Assembly: GCF_016863115.1 (NCBI RefSeq)
Contig: NZ_BOOG01000033.1
Location: forward strand, 1-64,000
DNA length: 64,000 nt
Reading direction: 5' to 3'
DNA from: Sphaerimonospora thailandensis
GTDB lineage: Bacteria > Actinomycetota > Actinomycetes > Streptosporangiales > Streptosporangiaceae
A program made the position numbers and the translations under genes. Below the pieces are notes generated by a model, which had not been told where the DNA came from, did no database searches, and worked only from the letters and a program-made list of their open reading frames with translations. Of this stretch, positions 16,133 to 24,191 are shown in pieces. Numbering within the stretch: position 1 is the first letter of the stretch; every line of letters starts with the position of its first letter.

Positions 16133-17626
16133 TCAGAGGTCGTTGCCGGCGTAGGACAGGTTGAAGCTCTTGTTGACCAGCGGGAAGTCGGGGACGATCG
16201 CGCCGCTCAGCGCGACGGGCAGGGCCGGCCAGTTGAAGAACGACGGGTCGACGATCTTCACGCGGGACAGCGTCCCGTCCCCGGCGAGCTCGACGCGATG
16301 GACGATCGTCCCCCGCCAGCCCTCGGCGATCCCGACGCCCGACGCCGGCCCCCCGGCCGTCACGCGCTCGCCGAGCTGGACGCCGGCGGACAGGCCGGCC
16401 ACCAGCCGGTTGATCAGCTCGACCGAGACCGCGATCTCCTCGGCGCGCACCTGGAACCGGGCGAGCACGTCCCCGCTGGTACGGGTGACCACGCTGAGCG
16501 GCCCGATGTCGGCGAACGGGTGGTCGCGGCGGGCGTCCACGTCGAGGCCGCTGGCCCGCGCGACGTACCCGAGGACGCCGAGGTCCCGCGCCGCCTCCGC
16601 CGACAGCTCGGCCGTGCCCGCGAACCGGTCGAGGACGACGGTGTGCCCGAGCGCGAGATCGACGATCTCCGCGACGTCGGCGGCGACGGCCGACATGATG
16701 GCGGGATCGGGCAGGACGCGCAGCTCCGCACCGCCCGGGATGACCCCGCCGCGCAGCAGCCGGTGGCCGGTGACCTCGGCGTTGAGCCGCAGCAGCCGCT
16801 CACGGACCCGCTGGGCATGGGCGTTCAGGATGGCGTGGGCCACGTCGTTGCACAGCGCGCCGAGATCGGTGACGTGGTTGTACAGCCGTTCCAGCTCCAG
16901 GAGGACGGCCCGCATGAGCTGCGCCTTCCGCGGCACCGCGCATCCCGTGGCCTCCTCCACGGCCAGGCAGTACGCCAGGGCGTGACCGACGGAGGTGTCA
17001 CCGCTCACCCGCTCGGCGAGCTCGAGCCCGTCGGCGGGGGCGCGGCCCTCGAAGAGCTTCTCGATGCCCTTGTGCACGTACCACAGCCGGGCCTTCAGCT
17101 TCAGGATCGTCTCGCCCACGACCGAGAACCGGAAGTGTCCCGGCTCGATCATCCCGGCGTGCACGGGCCCGACGGGGATCTCGTAGACACCCGGCCCGGT
17201 CACGGTCAGGAACGGAAAGGGCCCTTCGGGGTCGCCGAACGACGGCGGCGGCCCGGCGTCGGCGCGCATCGGATACCACCCGCGCGGCCAGTGGTGGTGG
17301 CGCACCAGGCGGCGCGGCAGCGGATGATCGGCCGGCACGATGCCGTACAGGTCGCGCATCTCGCGTTCGAACCGTCCTGCGGGAAATGACAGCGCGGCGA
17401 GGCTGGGCACGACCGGATCGTCGGCGGGCAGGTGCACCCGCAGCTCGGTACGCCGTTCCGGGCCCTGATCGAAGCCGGCGGCGGTGAACAGGTAGACGAC
17501 GCGGAAACCGCCGGCCTGCTCGCACGCGGACACGAGCGCCAGCCGGTGGCCGCCGTCGCCGAGCAGCCGCGCGGCGTGGCCGGGCAGCTCGCCGGGGCCG
17601 ATGTCGAGGACGAGACGTTCGGTCAT
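16133..17626 (-). CDS. NuoC-NuoD/HycE-like large subunit lacking NiFe ligands
   Basis: The protein has 497 residues. Residues 1-125 resemble NuoC (FPAGRFEREMRDLYGIVPADH); residues 145-497 resemble NuoD/HycE (VHAGMIEPGHFRFSVVGE, WYVHKGIEKLFEGR). Where NiFe hydrogenases have RxCGxC it reads R206-VSGDT, so both cysteines are gone (S208, T211); the C-terminus DPSFFNWPALPVALSG ending NLSYAGNDL has no CxxC either. It therefore should not bind NiFe and is best placed with energy-converting-hydrogenase-related (Ehr) complexes, equivalent to Rv0087. ATGA overlap with the preceding gene shows coupling. Confidence 0.9.
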   Translation of the reverse strand: MTERLVLDIGPGELPGHAARLLGDGGHRLALVSACEQAGGFRVVYLFTAAGFDQGPERRTELRVHLPADDPVVPSLAALSFPAGRFEREMRDLYGIVPADHPLPRRLVRHHHWPRGWYPMRADAGPPPSFGDPEGPFPFLTVTGPGVYEIPVGPVHAGMIEPGHFRFSVVGETILKLKARLWYVHKGIEKLFEGRAPADGLELAERVSGDTSVGHALAYCLAVEEATGCAVPRKAQLMRAVLLELERLYNHVTDLGALCNDVAHAILNAHAQRVRERLLRLNAEVTGHRLLRGGVIPGGAELRVLPDPAIMSAVAADVAEIVDLALGHTVVLDRFAGTAELSAEAARDLGVLGYVARASGLDVDARRDHPFADIGPLSVVTRTSGDVLARFQVRAEEIAVSVELINRLVAGLSAGVQLGERVTAGGPASGVGIAEGWRGTIVHRVELAGDGTLSRVKIVDPSFFNWPALPVALSGAIVPDFPLVNKSFNLSYAGNDL

Positions 17627-19125
17627 GGCGTGACTCCGGCTATGGTCGCGGCGGTTTCGAGCAGCGGCCGCAGCGGCCCGGTCCAGACGCCGAGCACGGC
17701 GGCCGCGGCCAGCCCGGCGACCAGCGGCAGGGCGGCCGTGCGCGGCAGCAGCCGTACGGCGCCCGCCGGGTCGTCCGGACCCGCCGCATCGGAGAACTGG
17801 GGGGGACCGAGCAGCATGCGCCCGGCGTGGCGGGCGACGGCGGCGAACACGACGAGCAGCAGCACGAGAGCCGCGCCCGTCGCCCAGCCCGCCCAGGCGC
17901 CGGACCGGAACCCGGCCCGTACGATGCCGATCTCGCTGGCGAACAGGCTGAACGGCGGCAGCCCGAGCACGGCGGCCAGCCCGAGGCCGAAGGCCCCCGC
18001 GAGCAGCGGCGCCCGCCGGGCCAGGCCGCGGATCGCGGTGATCCGGCTGCTGCCGGCCGCCAGGTTGATGTGGCCGGCCGACAGGAACAGCACCGACTTG
18101 GCCAGGCCGTGCCCGAGGATGTGCAGCAGGACGGCCATGAGCGCCAATCGACCGCCGATGGCGGCTCCCAGGGCCAGCAGGCCCATGTGCTCGATGCTGG
18201 AGTAGGCCAGCATGCGCTTGTAGTCGCGCTGGGCGATCAGCAGCGCGGCGGCCACCGCGAGCGAGCCGAGCGCGGCGGCCAGCAGCAGCGTCCGGGTGAA
18301 ACCGGCGCCGAGCGCCGCGTCGGAGATCACCTTGACCCGCAGGATCGCGTAGAACGCCACCGACAGCAGCACGCCGGACATCAGCGCGGACACCGGCGCC
18401 GGCGCCTGGCTGTGCGCGTCGGGCAGCCAGGCGTTCATCGGGGCGAGCCCGGCCTTGGCGCCGAAGCCGAGCACGAGCAGGGCGACCGCCATCCGCGTCA
18501 CGCCGGGGTCGAGCGCGGCGGCGTGCCCGGCCAGCACCGCCCAATCCAGGCCCGCGCCGGCGTCGACGCCCGCGTGCTGCCCCGCGTAGTGCAGCAGCAC
18601 CACGCCCAGCAGCGCGAGCGCGATGCCGACCGAGCAGATCACCACGTACTTCCACGCGGCCTCGGTCGCCTCCCGGGTGCGGCGGTGCCCGACGAGGAAC
18701 GCGGTCAGGATCGTGGTGGCCTCGACCGCCACCCACAGCACGCCCAGGCTGGCCGCCAGCACGGCGAGCGCCATCGCGGCGACGAAACCCTGGGTGAACA
18801 TGCCGTAGCGGCGGGCCGCCCGCGGCCCGCCGTGTCCGGCGGCGGACTCGGCGGCCAGGTAGGCGGGGCTGGCGAGCATCGCGAGCAGCGCGACGGCCCC
18901 GATCACGATCAGCATGAACGCGCTCAGCGAGTCGGCGCGCAGCAGCCCGCCGAGGGCCTGCCGCGGCCCGTCGGCGGTGACGGCGGCCAGCGCGATCGCC
19001 GCGGCCAGCGAACCGGCGGCGGCCACCGCGCCCAGCCAGGCGGTGGCGGGCCGCCAGCCGAGAACCGCGTACAGGCAGCCGGCCAGCGCCGGCAGCAGCA
19101 CGGGTGCGCCCACCAGCAGGGTCAC
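17623..19125 (-). CDS. Proton-pumping antiporter-like subunit (HyfF/NuoN-type)
   Basis: The protein has 500 residues and about 14 membrane helices of the Mrp/NuoL-M-N family (PF00361). Key residues of the ion channel are visible: the Glu in WVAVEATTILTAFLVG, the Lys in GFGAKAGLAPMNAWLPDAHS, the HxxxK motif HILGHGLAKSVLFL. Start GTG 19125 is preceded by GGAGGAGGA. It is equivalent to Rv0086 (HycQ). It overlaps the large-subunit gene by four bases. Confidence 0.9.
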   Translation of the reverse strand: MTLLVGAPVLLPALAGCLYAVLGWRPATAWLGAVAAAGSLAAAIALAAVTADGPRQALGGLLRADSLSAFMLIVIGAVALLAMLASPAYLAAESAAGHGGPRAARRYGMFTQGFVAAMALAVLAASLGVLWVAVEATTILTAFLVGHRRTREATEAAWKYVVICSVGIALALLGVVLLHYAGQHAGVDAGAGLDWAVLAGHAAALDPGVTRMAVALLVLGFGAKAGLAPMNAWLPDAHSQAPAPVSALMSGVLLSVAFYAILRVKVISDAALGAGFTRTLLLAAALGSLAVAAALLIAQRDYKRMLAYSSIEHMGLLALGAAIGGRLALMAVLLHILGHGLAKSVLFLSAGHINLAAGSSRITAIRGLARRAPLLAGAFGLGLAAVLGLPPFSLFASEIGIVRAGFRSGAWAGWATGAALVLLLVVFAAVARHAGRMLLGPPQFSDAAGPDDPAGAVRLLPRTAALPLVAGLAAAAVLGVWTGPLRPLLETAATIAGVTP

Positions 19126-19141
19126 GACAGGTCCTCCTCCA

Positions 19142-19825
19142 TCAGTCGTGCAGCTCGCGCAGCTCGCCGAGGTCGGTCCCGCCGAAGGCGGCGCGCATCC
19201 GCGTGGTCAGGACCTGCAGCACCAGTACGGCCAGCAGCACGTCCAGCGACACGCCGAGCTCGACCACCAGCGGCACTCCGCTGGTGGTGAGGAACGCGGT
19301 CGCCGTGATCGCGTTGTCGATCAGCAGGAAGCCGACCACCTGCGACAGCGCGCGCCGCCGGGTGACCAGCACGAAGAAGCCGACCAGCAGCACGGTCAGC
19401 GCCACCGGCACCGCCTGGGTGGCGGGGCCGGGCGACAGCCGCACGATCGGCTGGGACACGGCGTAGGCCACCAGCGCGAGCACCGCCGCGGCCAGCAGCG
19501 AGGTCGCCACGTTGACCAGCGGCCGCGTCTCACGCGCCTCCTCACCCGCCGTCCCGTTCCCGGGTGGCGGGGTGTCCAGCGCGCGCCGCATCAGGTACGG
19601 CAGCAGCCCGGCCCGCAGCGCCCCCACTCCCACCGCGACGGCGACCAGATGGACCGACCCCTGGCGCAGGCCGAGCACCACGACCATCGCGCCGAGCGCG
19701 ACGCCCTGCAGGGCGAACAACCTGACGATGGCCGCCAGGTCGCGCCGCCACAGCACCAGCACCCCGGCGAGCAGGAACGCCCCGCAGGCCAGCGCGAGCC
19801 ACTGGGCGTACATCGAGTCGTTCAT
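19142..19825 (-). CDS. HyfE-like membrane subunit
   Basis: The protein has 227 residues and about six or seven membrane helices. RRALSQVVGFLLIDNAITAT contains the conserved segment of HyfE/NuoK-like subunits with a buried Asp. It is equivalent to Rv0085 (HycP). Start ATG 19825 overlaps the stop of the NuoH-like gene. It likely helps link the membrane arm of the complex. Confidence 0.85.
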   Translation of the reverse strand: MNDSMYAQWLALACGAFLLAGVLVLWRRDLAAIVRLFALQGVALGAMVVVLGLRQGSVHLVAVAVGVGALRAGLLPYLMRRALDTPPPGNGTAGEEARETRPLVNVATSLLAAAVLALVAYAVSQPIVRLSPGPATQAVPVALTVLLVGFFVLVTRRRALSQVVGFLLIDNAITATAFLTTSGVPLVVELGVSLDVLLAVLVLQVLTTRMRAAFGGTDLGELRELHD

Positions 19826-20793
19826 CAGGCACCACCCGCCAGGAAGAAGGACGCGGCGACCGCCAGCAGGGCCAGCAGGAAGGACCCGGCGAGCAGCTCG
19901 GGGATGCGGAACAGGCGCAGCTTGGCCATGAAGACCTCGCCGACGGCCAGCAGCACGCCCAGGGCGGCCGTCTTCACCGCGAACGCCGCCACACCGATCA
20001 GCACGGCGAGCGCTCCCGTGCCGGCCGTGGCCACACCCCAGGGCAGGAACAGGCTGCCCAGCAGGCCGAGCAGTACGGTCAGCCGGGCCGCGGAGGCCCA
20101 CTCGATCAGCGCGAGATCGGGGCCGGAATACTCCAGCACCATCGCCTCATGGATCATCGTCAGTTCCAGGTGGGTGGACGGGTTGTCCACCGGGATCCGG
20201 CCGGTCTCCGCGATCGTCACCACGGCCAGGGCGACGGCGGCCAGCAGGCTGGCCGGGGACAGCACCCGCATCGGGTCCGCCTCGGTCACGTTGACGATCG
20301 CGCCCAGGTTGGTCGACCCGGCCCGCACCGACAGGGCGAACACCGACACCAGGATGGTCGGCTCCACCAGCGCGAGCACGGTGACCTCCCGGCTGGCCCC
20401 CATGCCGCCGAACGCGGTCCCGGTGTCCAGGCCGCCCAGCGCCAGCGCCACCGAACCCAGCGCGAGCAGCGCGGTCACCGCGAACAGGTCGGCCGCCGAG
20501 TCCAGCGGCGACGCCGTGCTGACGAGCGGGACGACGGCCGCCACGACCAGCGCCGTGCCGGCAAGCACCAGCGGCGCCAGGCGGAACGGCCATCCGGTGT
20601 CCCGCGGCTCGGTCGGCTCCTTGCGCAGCAGCTTGCGCAGGTCCCGCCACGGCTGCGGCACACCGGCTCCGGCCCGCCCCTCCATGCGGGCGCGCACCTG
20701 ACGCATCAGCCCGACCAGCAGCGGCGCCCCGGCGATGACGAGCACCACCTGCAGCACGGTCGCGATCAGGCCGCTCATGAGATCACCGCTCAT
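19825..20793 (-). CDS. NuoH/HycD-like membrane subunit
   Basis: The protein has 322 residues and about eight helices of the NADH dehydrogenase subunit 1 family (PF00146). Signatures: RARMEGRAGAGVPQPWRDL on the cytoplasmic loop, AETGRIPVDNPSTHLELTM and HEAMVLEYSGPDLAL, with the conserved Glu residues of the quinone/connecting region. ATG 20793 overlaps the upstream stop as ATGA; ATG 20778 is an alternative. It is equivalent to Rv0084. Confidence 0.92.
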   Translation of the reverse strand: MSGDLMSGLIATVLQVVLVIAGAPLLVGLMRQVRARMEGRAGAGVPQPWRDLRKLLRKEPTEPRDTGWPFRLAPLVLAGTALVVAAVVPLVSTASPLDSAADLFAVTALLALGSVALALGGLDTGTAFGGMGASREVTVLALVEPTILVSVFALSVRAGSTNLGAIVNVTEADPMRVLSPASLLAAVALAVVTIAETGRIPVDNPSTHLELTMIHEAMVLEYSGPDLALIEWASAARLTVLLGLLGSLFLPWGVATAGTGALAVLIGVAAFAVKTAALGVLLAVGEVFMAKLRLFRIPELLAGSFLLALLAVAASFFLAGGA

Positions 20794-22847
20794 GGGATCA
20801 CCGCCAGCAGGATCAGCAGGCCGGTGAGCGTCCAGAAGCCGTAGGCCAGGTAGCGGTGCACGCTGCCGTTGGCCAGCGCCCGCGCTCGGCGACCGACCGC
20901 GTCGACGGCGGCCAGCACCGGGCCGTACAGCCGCCGCTCGATCCGGTCGGGGACCAGGGCGTGGAAGCGGATCCGCTCCACCAGGTAGGCCGACTCCTGC
21001 TTCGGGGTCACGTCGACGTCCGTCTCCGGTCGCAGCACGTCGTCGAAGACACGCTGCAGCGGCTCGGCGAAGGACGTCGCCGTGTACTGCATGCGCGCCG
21101 ACATGGGTCCGACCCCGCAGTCCCACAGCCGCGCGACCCGCCGCCCGCGCGCCGCGAGCATCCGTACGGCCCCGGCCAGCAGGATGATCGCCGCCACCAC
21201 GGCCGCGGCGATCAGCAGCGGCGACATGGTGCCCGCGATCCCGGACAGATGCAGCGTCACGGTCTCCATCGCCGGCCCGGAGACCGGACCGGAGACGGGG
21301 CCGGTGGCCGGTGCGGCGCCCGGGAGCAGCGTGCCGACCGCGCGGGCCAGGCCGGGCACGATCACGGTGGGGCCGAGCGCGAGGGCGGCGCAGCAGAGCG
21401 CGGCCAGGCCCATCCCGCCCAGCATCGACGGCGGGCTCTCCACCGCCCTGTCCGCCTCTGGGCTGCGCGGCCGGGCGAGGAACCCGACGCCGAACGCCTT
21501 GACGAACGTGGCGACCGCCAGCCCGGCCGACAGCGCCACCACCCCGACGGCCAGCGGCAGCGCCACCGCCCCGGCGACGCCGGAGGCGGGGATCGCGTGG
21601 ACGAGGCTCTGCAGCAGCAGCCACTCGCTGACGAACCCGTTGCCCGGCGGCAGCGCGGAGGCCGCCAGCGCCCCGATCGCGAACAGCGCGGTCGTGTACG
21701 GCATGCGGGCGCGCAGCCCGCCCAGGACGTCCAGGTCCCTGGTGCCGGTGGCGTACAGCACCGACCCGGCGGCCTGGAACAGCAGCGTCTTGAACGCCGC
21801 GTGGTTGACCACGTGCAGCAGCGCGGCCACCAGCGCGAGGGCGGCCAGTCGCGGCGCGCCGCGCGTGGCGAAGAACCCCGCGGCGCCGAGGCCCATCAGC
21901 ACCAGCCCCATGTTCTCCGTGGTGGAGTAGCCGAGCAGCCGCTTCAGGTCGGCGGACACCGCGGCCTGCAGGATGCCGTACATCGCGGAGACGCCGCCGG
22001 CGGCCAGCACCAGCAGCCACCACCAGGCCGGTGCGCCGCCTTCCGACGAGCCGCGCAGCAGGTCGAGGCCGACCCGGGCGATGCCGTACACGCCCATGTT
22101 GACCATGGCGGCGCTCATCAGCGCCGACACGTGGCTCGGCGCCTCCGGGTGCGCCCGCGGCAGCCACGCGTGCAGCGGCACGACGCCGGCCTTGGACGCG
22201 AACCCGGCGAACGTCGCCAGGAACACCGCGTCGCGGGCGAGGGGCGGCAGATGCGCCGCGCGGAGCTGGTCGAAGGCCTCGCCGTGCGCCCCCGCCGCGA
22301 GCCCGGCGAGCCCGGCGAGGATCGCGATCAGCCCGAGATGGGTCATCACGGCGTACCACAACCCCGCACCGCCCACGGCCGTACGGCGGCCATGCTCGGC
22401 CAGCACCAGCAGCAGCGAGGTGATCGCCATCAGCTCCCAGGCGACCAGCAGCGTGCTCACGCTCGCCGCGGCCGGCACCAGCAGCATCGACGCGACGAAC
22501 AGCGGCAGCGTCGCCTGCACCACTCGGCCGGAAAGGCCGTGCCGGGCGTAGCCGATGCCGTAGACGCCCGCGCAGACGGCCACGCCTCCGGTGACCGCGA
22601 CGAACAGCCCGCCCAGCGGGTCGAGCGCGAGCCGCACCCCGGCCAGCGGCAGCAGATCGGGCAGCCAGGCCGACCAGGCGTGCCCGGCCATGGCGGCCCC
22701 GCCCGCCGCCGCGCCCACCGCGCCCGCCGCCGCCGTGCCGAGGCCCGACAACGCGGGCCGGATCCGGGCGGGTACGGCCGGCGCGAGCAGGGCCGTCGCC
22801 AGGCACAGGCCGAGCGCGACCGTCAGCAGAGTCCCGGGGACGTTCAT
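20790..22847 (-). CDS. Large antiporter-like subunit (HyfB/NuoL-type)
   Basis: The protein has 685 residues and about 16 helices. It carries the antiporter core: WELMAITSLLLVLAEHG (channel Glu), ASKAGVVPLHAWLPRAHPEA (Lys), SALMSAAMVNMGVYGIARV, and VNHAAFKTLLFQAAG (H-x3-K motif). A long C-terminal extension ends with a TM segment, as in HyfB. It is equivalent to Rv0083. Start ATG 22847 overlaps the stop of the small-subunit gene. Confidence 0.92.
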   Translation of the reverse strand: MNVPGTLLTVALGLCLATALLAPAVPARIRPALSGLGTAAAGAVGAAAGGAAMAGHAWSAWLPDLLPLAGVRLALDPLGGLFVAVTGGVAVCAGVYGIGYARHGLSGRVVQATLPLFVASMLLVPAAASVSTLLVAWELMAITSLLLVLAEHGRRTAVGGAGLWYAVMTHLGLIAILAGLAGLAAGAHGEAFDQLRAAHLPPLARDAVFLATFAGFASKAGVVPLHAWLPRAHPEAPSHVSALMSAAMVNMGVYGIARVGLDLLRGSSEGGAPAWWWLLVLAAGGVSAMYGILQAAVSADLKRLLGYSTTENMGLVLMGLGAAGFFATRGAPRLAALALVAALLHVVNHAAFKTLLFQAAGSVLYATGTRDLDVLGGLRARMPYTTALFAIGALAASALPPGNGFVSEWLLLQSLVHAIPASGVAGAVALPLAVGVVALSAGLAVATFVKAFGVGFLARPRSPEADRAVESPPSMLGGMGLAALCCAALALGPTVIVPGLARAVGTLLPGAAPATGPVSGPVSGPAMETVTLHLSGIAGTMSPLLIAAAVVAAIILLAGAVRMLAARGRRVARLWDCGVGPMSARMQYTATSFAEPLQRVFDDVLRPETDVDVTPKQESAYLVERIRFHALVPDRIERRLYGPVLAAVDAVGRRARALANGSVHRYLAYGFWTLTGLLILLAVIP

Positions 22848-23326
22848 CGGCCGGTCAGCCGCCGCAGCGCCGCGACGATGGCCTCGGGCTCGGGCGGGCA
22901 GCCGGGCACCTCGGCGTCGACCGGGACCACGTCGCTCACCGCGCCGGCGACGCCGTACGCACCGGCGAACACCCCGCAGTCGCGGGCGCAGTCACCGACG
23001 GCGATGACGAGCCGGGGCTGCGGCACCGCTTCGTAGGTGCGCCGCAGCGGCACCTCCATGTTGCGCGTGACCGGGCCGGTCACCAGCAGCGCGTCGGCGT
23101 GCCGGGGAGAGGCCACGAGCCGGGCCCCGTACCGCTCGGCGTCGTGGACGGGGCCGAAGGCCGAGCCGATCTCCACCTCGCAGCCGTTGCACGACCCGGC
23201 GTCCACGTGGCGGAACTGTACGGACCCGCGCAACTCGGCCGCCTCCGGCGGCGCCTCCCCGGTGGGTCGTTCGGGCGCGGGCTCGGCGACCCGTCCGGTC
23301 TTTCTGATCTTGCGCCACAGGCTCAC
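22844..23326 (-). CDS. NuoB/HycG-like iron-sulfur small subunit
   Basis: The protein has 160 residues. The four ligands of the proximal [4Fe-4S] (N2-type) cluster are present: C46 and C49 in GSCNGCEVEI, C113 in GDCARDCG and C143 in PGCPPEP. Start is GTG 23326 with AGGAG upstream; the open frame to 23467 overlaps the ArsR gene and is not used. It is equivalent to Rv0082. No ferredoxin-type subunit gene (HycB/HycF) follows, so the electron donor must be encoded elsewhere or be the cytochrome-b-like protein. Confidence 0.9.
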   Translation of the reverse strand: MSLWRKIRKTGRVAEPAPERPTGEAPPEAAELRGSVQFRHVDAGSCNGCEVEIGSAFGPVHDAERYGARLVASPRHADALLVTGPVTRNMEVPLRRTYEAVPQPRLVIAVGDCARDCGVFAGAYGVAGAVSDVVPVDAEVPGCPPEPEAIVAALRRLTGR

Positions 23327-23357
23327 GCGGCGGCTCCTGCTTCCAACTCGGATGATC

Positions 23358-23702
23358 TCATTGGGACCGGGGTTGTTCCTCCTGCCGCAGCTCGGCCAGC
23401 ACCCTTCCCTGGCCGGAGAGCACCTCGGTGAGGATCCGCCGGGCCGCGCGCAGTAGATCGGCCACATCGCCGCAGCTCAGGGCGTACACAACGGTGGATC
23501 CCTCGCGGGTGGCGGTCACGAGGCCCGCGCGGCGCAGGACGGCGAGCTGCTGCGACAGGTTCGACGGCTCGACCTCGATGTCCGCGAGCAGGTCACGCAC
23601 CGGCAGCGGGCCGTCCTGGAGCAGCTCGAGCACCCGCACGCGCACCGGATGGCCGAGCGTGCGGAAGAACTCCGCCTTGACCTGATGGAGGGGCACGGAC
23701 AC
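23358..23702 (-). CDS. ArsR/SmtB-family regulator heading the Ehr-like operon
   Basis: The protein has 114 residues from GTG 23702, with GAGAGGAA upstream. The winged helix is clear: FFRTLGHPVRVRVLELLQDG, then EPSNLSQQLAVLRRAGLV and TREGSTVVYAL. There is only one Cys, so a CxC metal site is absent and metal sensing is doubtful. Family and position match Rv0081, the hypoxia-linked ArsR protein preceding Rv0082-Rv0087 in M. tuberculosis. It is 31 bp from the small-subunit gene and likely autoregulates the operon. Confidence 0.88.
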   Translation of the reverse strand: MSVPLHQVKAEFFRTLGHPVRVRVLELLQDGPLPVRDLLADIEVEPSNLSQQLAVLRRAGLVTATREGSTVVYALSCGDVADLLRAARRILTEVLSGQGRVLAELRQEEQPRSQ

Positions 23703-23730
23703 GGTCAGTTCCTCTCCATGTCTAAGCCGC

Positions 23731-23749
23731 GTCGCGCCGTCGGCGCGAC
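23731..23749. promoter_or_regulatory. Candidate operator of the ArsR-family regulator
   Basis: GTCGCGCCG and CGGCGCGAC form a perfect 9-bp inverted repeat around one base, 29 bp upstream of the ArsR start at 23702. The position suits an autoregulatory operator. A transcript hairpin in the 5' leader is the alternative. Confidence 0.45.
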
Positions 23750-24191
23750 ACTCCCGAAAAGTTGGACATGTCGGAAACTCACCAATCCAGTATGTGACGA
23801 ATTGACGATTTCTTCAAGTCGCCACACACCCCCATGATCGTGTGCTCATGATCGAACAGAACAGAAGTTCGAATCCATGTTCGGGATGGTGATCTGCCCG
23901 CGCATCGGCGCGCCGATGCGAAACCGGCGTGTCAACATTTCATCGGCCCTATGACCGGGGTTTCCACGGGCTCAATCGTCTGGGATAACGCGGCTACCGC
24001 GAACGATTGACATTCGATTCCAACCACGGGTTGAGGACTGGCCGGCGATCTCTCCCTAGATTTCTCGGCGTCAGGATCCCCACTGCGCTCGGAAGCGCCG
24101 CGCCGCCTGCCGAGAAATGCCGAGGCCGCATCCCTTATAGCGCTCTGTCCGGATCCACGGATCACTTCCCATCCCCTGGAGGACCCACCAG
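23750..24191. other. Intergenic region between the ArsR and phospholipase genes
   Basis: This divergent stretch has no convincing gene. It holds the palindrome GACATGTC (23765-23772), a direct repeat CATGATCG (23833-23840 and 23847-23854) and the inverted repeat CGAAC-N9-GTTCG (23853-23871). Any of these may be promoter-associated sites. GGAGG near 24178 is the ribosome binding site of the gene at 24192. Confidence 0.4.

Noticed and set aside
17627-18736. Extension of the NuoCD-like frame upstream of 17626
   Set aside because: Lies antisense-free but out of frame inside the HyfF-like gene and is Arg/Gly-rich; the ATGA overlap at 17626 marks the true start.
20856-23036. 726-residue plus-strand frame over the HyfB-like gene
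   Set aside because: Arg/Gln/His-rich shadow of a clear antiporter subunit gene.
16133-23326. Active NiFe hydrogenase or formate hydrogenlyase
   Set aside because: The four NiFe cysteines are replaced and no maturation, ferredoxin or formate dehydrogenase genes are present.
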